The translations under genes and the position numbers were made by a program. A DNA stretch of 64,000 bases, taken from assembly GCF_901709675.1 (NCBI RefSeq), contig NC_051108.1, positions 7,052,631 to 7,116,630 of the forward strand, in the 5' to 3' direction. The notes beneath the pieces were generated by a model. It saw nothing but the letters and a program-made list of their open reading frames with translations, was not told where the DNA came from and made no database searches. The stretch is from Syngnathus acus (Eukaryota > Chordata > Actinopteri > Syngnathiformes > Syngnathidae). Below are positions 44,752 to 61,200 of the stretch, in pieces; positions within the stretch are counted from its first letter, which is position 1, and each line of letters starts with the position of its first letter.

Positions 44752-46298
44752 CTCGCCCTCCGGAACTGCTCTCTCTCTCACTCAATCTCTCTCTCAGTGA
44801 ATGTCGCCATAGCTACGCATCTCAGCATTACTGACACTTCCTCCAGCCCCCTTTGCCGCCATTTTGTTATTTATTGATCGCTCCTTTATTTAAAGTGTTT
44901 CTCACCGTTGCTCTGGAAGCAATCAAGGCGAGTTGGTCCCTCGTGTCACCGGGTGCCACGTTTTGTCCAAAATGTTCTTTGTGATTGTCGCCGTGCCATT
45001 TCTGTAGCACTTTATCTTAAAGCGAGTGTTTCTTTGCAGATTGTTTAAGATGAAGGTCCACGTGGCTGCAAAAGCAGCAAAGCTAATCGGTCGGCCAGCC
45101 ATCGAAACGAGGAACGAACTCTGGCCGAGTGGACATAGGCGGTGAAGGTCAGTTCTCGTGCGGTTTTAAAGGGAATAGAAATGCTCGGGTGTTGCATTGT
45201 TTGCACTCACGGTAAACAGCCCCCTGAAAAGAGAGCGTAAGACCTTTTTTTTTTTTTTTTTTTTTTTTAAAAAAGATGAATTTTCTCACATTTTCACTGA
45301 TTGTCCTCACATTTTCATACTCTACGGAGACGTTCCTGTGTTTGTTTGAGATTTTATCATTATTTAAGTGTGATTCTGTAAACGAAAGTTTTGAAAGTGG
45401 CCATGTGAGTGCAATGTCCCATCCAAGCCATATTTCAATGCCTGTTGTCGTTGCTTTGTTTTGTTTATTGCCTAGCCAAGTCGTCGTTTGGTAGGCAATT
45501 CAAATATGTATTTGCCACATATTGAAACTGCCAACATAATAATCGAATGTTTTGAGGGTTGACTTAAATCATCCATTGTTAAGATGAAAGCCGCTTTCAG
45601 ACGGCCTTTTCTGAAAATTGCTGCAGGAAAAATAAACCTGTCCCTTGAAAATACATAAACAGCCCCTTTGTCAAGCAGTATTTATTCAGGCTGTAACAAT
45701 TCTGCATTATCGTCAAAGCTGTGAGGGAGTTTGGCTCGGTACGTAAACGTTTGGTACTGGTAAAGCACCCCCCCGCCCCCCCGGATTTGCACGTGCGCTG
45801 CTTTGTTTTCTGCGATTTTCAAAAGAGGACAGAAAAATGGTGCACTGGAGAAAAGCACAAGAAATGAGGTGCGATTATCATTGTCATCCTGCTTTTGTTG
45901 TCTTACCTTTGTGCTTGTTTTTTGCTATTTAAAAGGACCTCCATGTACTCATGTCTCTTTATTTGAATAAATACCTGTAGAATGATGCTTTAGTATATTT
46001 GTTTTAGTGAACTCTATAAACACCTTTTTATTCCAGGAAAAAAAAAAACTGGTGATCATGTCTCATTTGTCAAAAGAAATTACAAAATTAATAAACGCCT
46101 CACCTCATATAAATGGCCATCTTTTTCCCAACCGGTAACTGTGTACATAAGTAACGTAAACTATTGACCTCATGTGACACCCTAAAGCGTGTGTCTGTAA
46201 ACATGCTTTAACGCTTCGCCGCTCAGTTGGCTGAACTTTGCTCAGACCTGTCCGCTTAAAAACCCAGCGGACTGGACCGCTCGCCACTTTGCGCCACA
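44752..46298. other. igf2r 3' UTR and igf2r-slc22a2 intergenic region
   Basis: The igf2r stop codon is followed by a CT repeat and candidate polyadenylation signals at 45631-45636 and 45966-45971. A T run of about 24 lies at 45246-45269 and a C-rich run near 45769-45782. I see no gene. Confidence 0.6.
45966..45971 (+). terminator. Candidate distal polyadenylation signal of igf2r
   Basis: AATAAA is followed by T-rich sequence with TTTGTTTTAGTG. A second AATAAA at 45631-45636 could be used instead. The choice cannot be made from sequence. Confidence 0.45.
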
Positions 46299-49200
46299 AT
46301 GACTTCATTCGACGACATCTTGGAGGAAGTCGGCAAGTTTGGCCGCTGCCAGAAGCGCATCTTCGCCCTGCTTTGTCTAGTGTCCGTCCCTTGGGCTGGC
46401 GTCTACGTGGGCATCGTCTTCCAGGGTTTCACGCCCAACCACTGGTGCCGGGACGGTGCAGTGGTGCAGTGGAGGCAGTCGTGCGGCCGCAGCCCGGCTG
46501 AGGGTCGGCGGATGACGGCGCCTCTAGTCAACGCGTCTGGCGAACCGCAATACAGCAGCTGCGAGCAGTACGATGTGGACTGGAACGCCACGCTCACCTG
46601 CGACACCACCCAAGTTGACCTGAGTGGGATGCCCACCAAGCTCTGCTCCAGCGGGTGGGAATACGACTACGAGGGGAGGCAGTCCTTCGTCACTGAGGTA
46701 GACCCGCTCTGGAGGAAAAATGCAAATACCGTATTAGCCCGAATATAAGTCGACCCTGATTATAAGATGACCCCCCTCTTTTTCAAGACTCAAGTTTGAA
46801 AAGAGACTTTTTGGACACCAAATTTAATTTTTATACAGAAAATAATTACAGTACATCTGAAACAAATGATTATAATATATTCGAGCGAAAAAGCATGTTA
46901 TTTTGCCTCATTCAAATCATGCAAAAACTGTTAGCACATCTTAATATCTGAACATTTAAATACTAAAGTACAATCACATTGGTGAATGAATGGCTTCTGG
47001 TTTTTCCATTTTCTGTTATCTCTTCTCATATTTTCTTTTCTTTCTTACCGCTATTTTGTGTTTTTCTTCGTGCTACCGCTATTTTTATTTTTATTCTTCG
47101 TGACTGGTTCGCTTTGGCCTGGGGAGTTAAGTTCAGCATTCGCTTTAAAGATGTCTGGCGCCATCTAGCGTTGTGAATGGGTATAATGTCTAGAGCCCGA
47201 ATGTAAGATGACCCCCACTTTTTCAGTCTTATTTCAATGCAAAAAACACCGTCTTATATTCGGGCCAATACGGTACTTTACTCATAGACATTCTGAAAGA
47301 AAAAAATCTGTCTGCAGTTTGACCTGGTGTGTTCCGACGCCTGGCTGATGGACATGTTCCAGGCCATGCTCAACATCGGCTTCCTGCTGGGAAGCATCGC
47401 CATCGGTTACCTGGCAGACAGGTGAGCCAGCGTCTGATGTTAACCCCTTCCCACCTGCTCGGCTTCCCGGTGACTCACCATTGTTTATTTTCTCCTCGCA
47501 GGTTTGGTAGGAAATTGAGCTTTGTGATTTCCAACGTGTTTAACGGCATGGCGGGCATTCTGGTGGCCTTGGCGCCCAACTACGTGTCCATGCTGATCTT
47601 CAGGATGCTCTTCGGGTTCGGCGTGAAGGGTGGATGGATGGCAGGTTACGTGCTGAGTGGGTAGACCAAGATCGTGTGTATAGTTTGGCACGTCAATATC
47701 GATAGGATTGCAATCCAGCGCTATTTCCTTTCAGTCACAGAGATTGTGGGCGTGGAGTCGCGGCGCACAGTGGGCATTTTGTACCAGATGTTCTTCAGTG
47801 TGGGCCTGGTGGTGCTGCCCCTACTGGCCTACTACATCTCTGACTGGCGCTGGCTGCAGGTCGTCATCACCATTCCTTACTTCCTCTACATCTTCTACTA
47901 CTGGTAAGACGCAAAAAATGTTACTCAGAAGGTAGGATCTTAACGCAGATCATTGTGTGTACTGTCAGGTTTATCCCGGAGTCTCCAAGATGGCTTCTAT
48001 CGCAAAACAAGAACTCCCAAGCCGTGACAGTCACTGAGGCAATGGCCAAGGAGAACAAAAGGACACTGAGCAAAGACATTGAGGTCTGCCTTCAGTGACC
48101 TCCTCCCGAAGTCCAAAACCAGCTTTGATCTCCTTCTGCTTTGTCGGCGCCGTAGACGCTGGCCGACGACAACGCCGCCACGTCGTCCACCGCCTCCCTG
48201 ATGGACCTGGTCCGAACGCCCAACATGAGGAAGCACACCTTCATTCTCAGCTACAACTGGTCAGTTCCTACCAGGATTAAGATACATTTGGATTTCACAA
48301 AAGGCTCCCACAGCAAATTTTGTGTTATGTTGTCGCAGGTTCACCAGCGCCGTGGTTTACCAGGGTCTGATCATGCGTCTGGGCATCATGGGAGGAAACG
48401 TCTACATCAGCTTCCTGATCTCCGCCCTGATGGAATTCCCCGCTGCCTTCCTCATCCTCTTCACCATCGAACGTGTGGGCCGCCGCCTCCCCTTCGCCGC
48501 CGCCAACGCTGTGGCTGGAGCCGCCTGCTTCATCGCCGTCTTCCTTCAGGACGGTGAGTAACGCCGTCTTCCATTACGCCAGGGAGGTTGGCTTAACGCT
48601 TGACTCGGTGCCGGCAGGTTGGTTGAAGACGGCGGTCACGTGCGTGGGCCGGCTGGGCATCACCATGACGTTCGAGATGGTCGTCTTTGTCAACACGGAA
48701 CTCTACCCGACTTTTGTCAGGTAAATAAACTCTCCAGTCACCAGGTCAAGTTTGAATAGGTCCTAACGGCATCCCCTGACTTCAGGAATCTGGGCGTGTC
48801 TGTGTGTTCCACGCTGTGCGACGTGGGCGGGATCGTGGCCCCGTTCTTGCTCTACCGGCTGGCCGTCATCTGGCTGGAGCTGCCACTCATCATCTTTGGT
48901 TGGCTCACCACGCTATCACGATGATTCGAGCTGGGTAGCCGTAGCTCGTTGGAGTGGCTAACCTTCAGAATGTTTTTTTAGGCTTCTTAGCTTTCCTGGC
49001 TGGCGGTTTGGTCTTGATGCTTCCGGAAACCCGCGGGGTCCCGCTGCCCGACACCATTGACGATGTCGAACACCCAGAAAAGTGAGTCGCAGGACTGGAG
49101 TTTCTGGCTAAAGTTTGCTGGCTGAAGTTCCTAGTTCAATTAACTGGCTAAAGTTACTTGTTCCCAGGCAAAGCTTCTAGTTCATGATAGCTTGCCAATG

Positions 49201-49339
49201 CTAACTGTGTCGTGAACTTGATGTGTCATTTGCTCTTTTTAGGATGAAGTACAAAGCGGCGGAGCAGCAGTTGTCCAGCAGGCTACTCCACAACACCAAC
49301 AGCAACATTTCCACCAACCAAGAACCCGCAAGTGTCTGA
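46299..49339 (+). CDS. slc22a2: Organic cation transporter of the SLC22A1/2/3 group
   Basis: A 12-helix major-facilitator uniporter for organic cations and monoamines at the plasma membrane. Exons: 46299-46697, 47318-47421, 47502-47656, 47735-47903, 47969-48083, 48156-48259, 48339-48553, 48618-48720, 48786-48898, 48982-49081, 49243-49339. They total 1674 nt, or 557 residues. A large Cys-rich first extracellular loop follows TM1 ([11 protein letters not shown]). Family motifs are YLADRFGRK after TM2 and IPESPRWL. Residues tied to cation binding in OCT1/2 are present: Trp, Tyr and Thr in [14 protein letters not shown], and Asp in LCDVGG of TM11. Its position between igf2r and plg matches the mammalian OCT cluster. 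Because SLC22A1/2/3 diversified in tetrapods, the symbol is provisional. Intron 1 carries a transposon. Confidence 0.92.
46729..47273. mobile_element. TA-flanked inverted-repeat element (copy 1) in slc22a2 intron 1
   Basis: The left end CCGTATTAGCCCGAATATAAG and the inverted right end CTTATATTCGGGCCAATACGG are each bordered by TA. The element is 545 bp with no ORF of note. It fits a non-autonomous Tc1/mariner-superfamily element. The same family occurs in plg intron 3. Confidence 0.85.
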
Positions 49340-49592
49340 AATCCTTAACCGATTCCCTTATTTATTTATACTCCAAACTACTTTTGTTCATTTTTGATCA
49401 CAAAACTCTTGCTGGATGCTGTGTGGTATCTAAACAAGTGAATGTTTGCGATCATGAGCGTCCTCTTAGTTAGCTTGACCACAGCCGCTTCATGCAATAA
49501 ATCAGAAAGACAACTCTTTGCGTATCCCCAGTGTTTATTCCAGTCATACTTTGCGTCCCTTTACGATTTAATCTATTATTTCCCAGTCCACT
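49340..49592. other. Convergent 3' ends of slc22a2 and plg
   Basis: Only 253 bp separate the two stop codons. AATAAA on the plus strand at 49496-49501 serves slc22a2. TTTATT at 49534-49539 is AATAAA on the minus strand and serves plg. The 3' ends are therefore likely to abut or overlap. Confidence 0.75.
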
Positions 49593-55397
<5,805 letters not shown>

Positions 55398-56976
55398 GTG
55401 GTGAGTGAGGTCCTGATGCCAGCAAGCCAGCAGCAAGATGCGCTCTCCGCTTCTTTTCTCATTCACTGAGCGCTGCTTGAAGAACCGCAGCGGTCAAATG
55501 GGACGCTAGTCAATCATTGGCCCACTGACAAGGACGCAGCCGCGTAGCACTGGGTCAAAAACCTCTCAGCAGCACTGTGTGGATCTATAGCTGGAGTCGC
55601 TGGGTGACCTTTTGTGCTTCATACGAAAAGGGCCTTGTACTGTAAAATAGTTCCTTTGAATCATTTAAAATTTTGGGTGGGGTTTTGCTTCCCATCACTA
55701 AAGTAAAAAAATGACATTATGGAGAAGAATCTCCGAGGAGGGCAGAGAATGTTTGTGAACTTTGACTCCCGTCTTTGATTGTGTGTTTTATCACCCAGTC
55801 AATCAATTTGCTTGACCTGAGTGACTTCATCACAAAACAGACAAATAAGACAGCCTAGGGAGCACAAAGTCTTGTGTGAATTCAAATTAGAAGAAAAGAT
55901 TCATCTTGTTGGAGGCCAGCAGAGTTTGAACACCACCATCCTGCCATCTTCATCCTGACACCGATCGATTCGCGTAGTTAATGTTCAGCGCCAAAGGGAC
56001 CAACGTCCTCGTCCTCAAACATTTACATTAGGGCACCTACCAGCAGTCCACCAATCAAATCTTACGACACATGCTTGTCGTTTTTAGCACTGCTCATGTA
56101 CATGTTTGTGTTTACAGCAAAAGCAGCCGGTTGAAAAAAAGTCAAATAATTATGAAAGCTGTTTATTTTTACTTTAAATAAATGAAAAAACGTTTGAAAT
56201 GATTTATCTTGCTAAACTTTTTAATCTCACAAATACTTGATGTTTGAACACCTCATTCTTGTGTGAAATATATTTGCCCATTTAAATTGTGATTTTATTT
56301 TTAGTTTTTTATTCTTTTACTTCTAGAAAATGTTTTTTTAGATTAATTAAGGAAATCTCTGTGGCGCAGATGTATTTGGAGATATCCTGAGCCAACATCA
56401 AGTTTTCAGCCTTGATCTTTCGGAGGATAAAAGAAAGCCTGGCAACAATAATGGGATGCGGCCATCTTGGTGGTCAGCTGACACAAGTTCCACGTCACGT
56501 GACCTCCACTTCCGTATTTAAAACATGGACCGTGGACACTGCTCGGTAAAGTATTCCTTTTGAACGGGGCGAGGTCAGATCAGAAAGCACATATAAGACA
56601 TTGGACACATCGCTCGACTTTTTCTTCGATTATTTTCGCGATACCTCAGAATCGGTGAGTTCCTTTACGTCGTATTCATATTTTGCTTCCTACAGTTACT
56701 GCAGAATACTAATATGCTTATAACTTGTTGCCATTAAATGGTGGCACTGATCCGAAATACAATATTATAAACCGTTTATGGTGCAAGAAATGAATTCGTC
56801 TGTCTTTGTAAAACTGGAATTGTTAACATTAATAATTTATAGGTTGCAAGAGTAGTGATTTCTCCACCTGTTGGAAATTTTAAAACCACTGTTATGCTTA
56901 GTAGCATATATTTACATATTCTATAAATCAAATTAAAATGTGAGCAACTGGTAACCAAACACTTTATTTCATAGTG
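55398..56976. other. Divergent intergenic region between plg and naga
   Basis: The left part is the plg 5' flank on the minus strand. The centre is AT-rich (56140-56400) with nothing recognisable. The right part, from about 56440, is the naga promoter with E-box palindromes. A non-coding naga first exon probably ends at 56654 (ATCG/GTGAGT), with its acceptor at 56973-56974. Confidence 0.6.
56494..56503. promoter_or_regulatory. CLEAR element upstream of naga
   Basis: GTCACGTGAC is the exact palindromic TFEB/TFE3/MITF CLEAR consensus. A second E-box palindrome GTCAGCTGAC lies 21 bp upstream (56473-56482). The site is about 160 bp before the predicted first-exon donor, the right place for control of a lysosomal hydrolase gene. 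Matching is direct; binding is inferred. Confidence 0.7.
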
Positions 56977-58868
56977 ATGCATTGGACAGCGCTTGTGTTG
57001 GCATCAAGACTCCTTGTGGCCACTGTCGCCTTGGACAACGGCCTCATGCGAACCCCTCCTATGGGCTGGTTGGCTTGGGAACGCTTCCGCTGTGACCTAG
57101 ACTGTGAAAATGACCCCAAGAACTGCATCAGGCAAGTTGATGCCATTTGGAATTGTTCACCCAATTAATTCTAAAAGATTCCTAACGCGTGTGTTTCCGT
57201 CCAGTGAGAATCTGTTCACTGACATGGCCGACAGGCTGTCAGAAGATGGCTGGAGGGAGCTGGGCTATGTCTACGTCAACATCGACGACTGCTGGTCATC
57301 CATGCAAAGAGACGAGCGGGGGCGGCTCCAGGCGGACCCGAAAAGGTGCGCACATACGCAAACTCGAACCACACAGTAATCTTCTAGGTCAATAAATGTT
57401 TTACCGACGGTGTGCCAGTCATATGACTCCTAATAAAAAAACAAGAGTCGGCAGGTTTAGAATGTCAGCTCATGTGCTACACTTCAGGTTCCCAGGAGGC
57501 ATCCGCCGACTGTCCCGCTACATGCACGACCGGGGTCTCAAGTTAGGTATCTATGGTGATATGGGCACACACACCTGCGGGGGCTACCCAGGCACGCCTC
57601 TGGACAAGATCGAGGTGGATGCTCAGACCTTCGCCGAGTGGGAGGTTGATATGTTGAAGTTTGACGGTTGCTATTCCAATGCAAAGGAGCAGGAGCAAGG
57701 TAACGCACCTACAATGGATGCAAATCAACAGTGGCTTGCTTGTAGATCCCTTTTGATTCCATTCTTCCCCTGGATAAGGCTATCCTCTCATGTCCAAGGC
57801 TCTAAACGCCACGGGCCGTCCTATTGGCTACTCCTGCAGCTGGCCTGCCTACCAAGGTGGTCTGCCACCTAAGGTATCATAATCATCTTATCTACCAGTC
57901 ACCGTCTTTGCACTTGGGTTAAAACTCTGAAATGTTTAGGTGAATTACGGTCTTTTGGCCAAGATCTGCAACGTGTGGCGTAACTACAACGACATCCAGG
58001 ACTCGTGGGATAGCGTGCTGAACATTGTGGATTGGTTCTTTGACAACCAGGATGTGCTGATTGCTGCAGCCGGGCCCGGAAGGTGGAATGACCCCGATAT
58101 GGTTTGTTCCGAGGATCTGTTGCAAATGGAAATTGATGCAATATGAATTTGTCATGTACAGTACTTGCAAACTCCTCTGTCCTGACAGTTGATCATTGGT
58201 GACTTTGGCCTCAGCATGGAGCAGTCTCGGTCACAGATGGCTCTCTGGGCCATCATGGCCGCGCCTATCTTCATGTCCAACGACCTTCGCACCATCAGTA
58301 GTGGCGCCCGCAGCATCCTGCAGAACAAAATGGCCATCAGAATCAACCAAGACCCGCTGGGCCTTCAAGGTCGACGCATCCTGAAGGTGTGGTGCTAATC
58401 TTTCATCCACCTTTGCTGGATATCGTTGAGAATGTTTATCCCATCAGGAGAAGAGCGGGATTGAGGTGTTTTGGCGGCCGCTGTCAAACAATGCCAGTGC
58501 CCTGGTGTTCTTCAGTCGACGCAATGACATGCCGTACCGCTACCAAACATCCCTCGGCAAGTTGAACTACACTGCGGGTATCTACAAGGTCTGTATCCTT
58601 CTTAATGAAACGCATTATTTAAGCTGATCCGCATCATGTCTGTTTTATCTCACCGTTTTAGGTGTATGACGTCTTCTCTGGGAAAACTGCGATGCTCAAA
58701 GATTCAAGTAGCTTCGTGGTGTCTGTGAACCCCACGGGTGTGGTCATGTGGTACGTCTCGGCCCCCACCAAACCGAAACCCCCCTCGCGCCAGTTCTTTG
58801 GAGATGACCGACTCGGAGGACTCGCCCGGGGTGACCTCTCCAACGACATTCCGCCCATTTTTCTGTGA
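56977..58868 (+). CDS. naga: Alpha-N-acetylgalactosaminidase, lysosomal
   Basis: GH27 exoglycosidase removing terminal alpha-GalNAc in lysosomes. Eight coding exons: 56977-57131, 57205-57345, 57488-57699, 57779-57873, 57940-58101, 58189-58386, 58448-58588, 58662-58868. They total 1311 nt, or 436 residues. A signal peptide ([16 protein letters not shown]) precedes the GH27 start [19 protein letters not shown]. The nucleophile Asp is in MLKFDGCYS and the acid/base Asp in GRWNDPDM. Substrate specificity can be read directly: the loop [10 protein letters not shown] has the Ser and Ala that define NAGA, whereas alpha-galactosidase A (GLA) has Glu and Leu there. The exon ending at 57131 uses a GC donor (CAG/GCAAGT). 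The reading frame could appear to start 3 bases earlier, but that codon is GTG; ATG 56977 is used. A leading non-coding exon is inferred. Confidence 0.96.
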
Positions 58869-58972
58869 GCTTCCTGTTCCCCTAAGATTTTACTGACCAG
58901 ATCGAACTGGAGGTGTATTTGGAAGACTGAAGTTGACTCAGGGCCAGAGTATTTTTATTTTTATTTTTTTTT

Positions 58973-58978
58973 AATAAA
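58973..58978 (+). terminator. naga polyadenylation signal
   Basis: AATAAA lies 105 bp after the naga stop codon, giving a short 3' UTR. Confidence 0.65.
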
Positions 58979-59494
58979 GAGAAATTTCTATGTGAACCAC
59001 TTTGAAATCCACACACCTTATGTTCCTTTTCAAAGTGGCAATCTATAAAGCATATAAATAACACTGCTGCGCTATAATAGATTTTGCTGCATGTCACAAT
59101 TTGGAAATAAGGTTGCACTTGAACATCAGTGGTTGACGCATTATGAACTATTTGTTGTTTTAGCTTAAGTAAATGTATATCAAAGACAACTTTGTTTCGC
59201 ATATGTACTATTCGCCGTCTTTACTGGTGCAAAACTGGGCGACACTGCCATCTTCAGGCCGGGAAGCGTAATTGCCGCCTTTCCGTTGTTGACAGCATCC
59301 TAATTGGAGTTTGCGCGCCAAACAATGCGGAACCATTGTTCCAAACCATACGGAATAATCAATGCACCTGTTTCCGGAACACCCATGAAACTGACAGACA
59401 TGTCAGGGAATACAAATTGATAGAAGAAATGGAAAGAAATAGAAATATAATATTCGACAGCGTATCTTCGACTCGATTTAAGAGATCAGTTTCT

Positions 59495-59954
59495 AATGGA
59501 AGGCTTGTTGAAAGCATAGTTTTGTGAAAACTGACTAAGCGCACCAACCGAAAGAATTCGAAGACGTGTTCGCGACTCATTCATGTGGACGCCAAAACCA
59601 AACTAAGGAGGCCAGCACATTATGACGTACGGTCACAACCAAGTCACTTCGAGTGGCCTTGCACTGGTAAGAGCACATTTTGTCTCTCTTTTTAAAAATC
59701 TTTGTAAAATGTTCTGTGATAATAGCCTTTTAACTGGAAGGCTTGTTTAAAAACTTGGCTTTGTGAAAACTGCAGAAAGGAGTCCAATGAAGCACACCAA
59801 CGGATGTTGTGGCACAAGTAATGAATACATCTTTATTCAATGACTGACTGCCAACAACTCAGATATCATCAAAGCTACAATGTGTCCGTGACCCTCATTC
59901 GTGTGGATGCCAGGAGGCCTGAACCAAGTAACTTCCAGCCTTACACTGGTAAGT

Positions 59955-59960
<6 letters not shown>
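59495..59960 (+). repeat. Diverged tandem duplication
   Basis: Two roughly 200-bp blocks share ordered landmarks: GGAAGGCTTGTT, TTTTGTGAAAACTG or TTTGTGAAAACTG, GCACACCAAC or GCGCACCAAC, TTC(A/G)TGTGGA(C/T)GCCA, AACCAAGT, and a shared end CACTGGTAAG. The blocks are clearly related but with many changes. The origin is unknown. Confidence 0.6.
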
Positions 59961-59994
<34 letters not shown>

Positions 59995-61129
59995 CCCTGT
60001 CTGTGTCGAATAAGTCGTTAACTAAAATTAATTCTAACATAACTTATGTGATAAGTATATGATCAATCAATACTTATTGATTACAAAGCCTTTAATTAAT
60101 TAGATTACTCTTTGTAATCGGGTCCCACCCCACTTTAGTTTCTTGCCATCACTGGGCAGTATGCAAATGAAAATATCAGGTCACATCTGACGTCTCACAT
60201 ATTGTGTTCTGCTGACGCGTCTGAATGTGACTAGCGGATGGCAACGTGGGAAAGTTGCGAGGACAGATTTCACTGAAAAGAGCGGGCACAGTCAAGAGTC
60301 TTTTTGTGGGTGCACACAAGGGGAGAAAACTGACGGAATGGTACAAGGGAGGGATTTTTTTGGCTGGCGCTCCTGCAGAAGCTCACGTAGAGGCCCACAG
60401 CTGCGGTGGAAGGCACTCTCCAATGGTTGTGCGCCACTCATGTGGTCTGATTCGATTAAGTAGCACCCCATCTCCCCTAATTTCCCCTTGCCGGGTCACC
60501 GCCAATCCGACTTTGATGAAGCCACAGGCAGGCTTTTGCTTACAATATTAACATGACCTGACCAGAGTTCAAGCCTAATTTTGCCGTGTTTGGTCTAATT
60601 TATAAGAAGGTACATGACAAAGAGTGATTCGTTTAACTATAAGGCAGCAAAGATAATTAGTGACTGGACATATTTTTCTCAGTTAGTTTCATATAGTTTG
60701 ATCAATGAAGGCATTCAGTAAAATTAATTATTTTTTTGATATGAGTATTAGAATTGTTGACAGTTGTTAATATTTACTGGAAAACTAAATATTTTTTTAA
60801 GGTGGTACTTAGGGTAAAAAGTCCCAGACCGAGTGATTATTTAATCCTTAGACGTATAAATAGCACTACAAAATGGTGAACAGGCAGTATTTGTGTTTGG
60901 GTCCGTTTAGCTTTTTTTTCCGAATGAATCAATGCTTCCATTCAGCCGCTGGCGGGCGCTGTTGTAGAGCAGATGGGCGTGTAGGAGGAGCCTCGTTTGC
61001 TTTCCATTCTGCCGCAGCGAACGAGGCGAGCTGCACGTTGCCTGAGGCGTCGGGTTCGCATGGCACCTGGCCAGGATGTTGCTTGCCAACTGGCAGCCGG
61101 CGAGGGTCACAGTCAAGACACTGTCTCTT

Positions 61130-61200
61130 CAGGGAGGGAGAGGGAGACGGAGAGTGAGACAGAGCGGGAGACAGAGCGTGAGACAGAGAGTGAGACAGAG
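61130..61200. repeat. GA-rich / GAGACAGAG simple repeat
   Basis: Tandem, imperfect GAGACAGAGNG units with a GGGAGAGGGAGACGG leader. Confidence 0.8.

Noticed and set aside
56974-56976. Apparent earlier start codon of naga
   Set aside because: The codon is GTG and overlaps the intron acceptor; ATG at 56977 follows directly.
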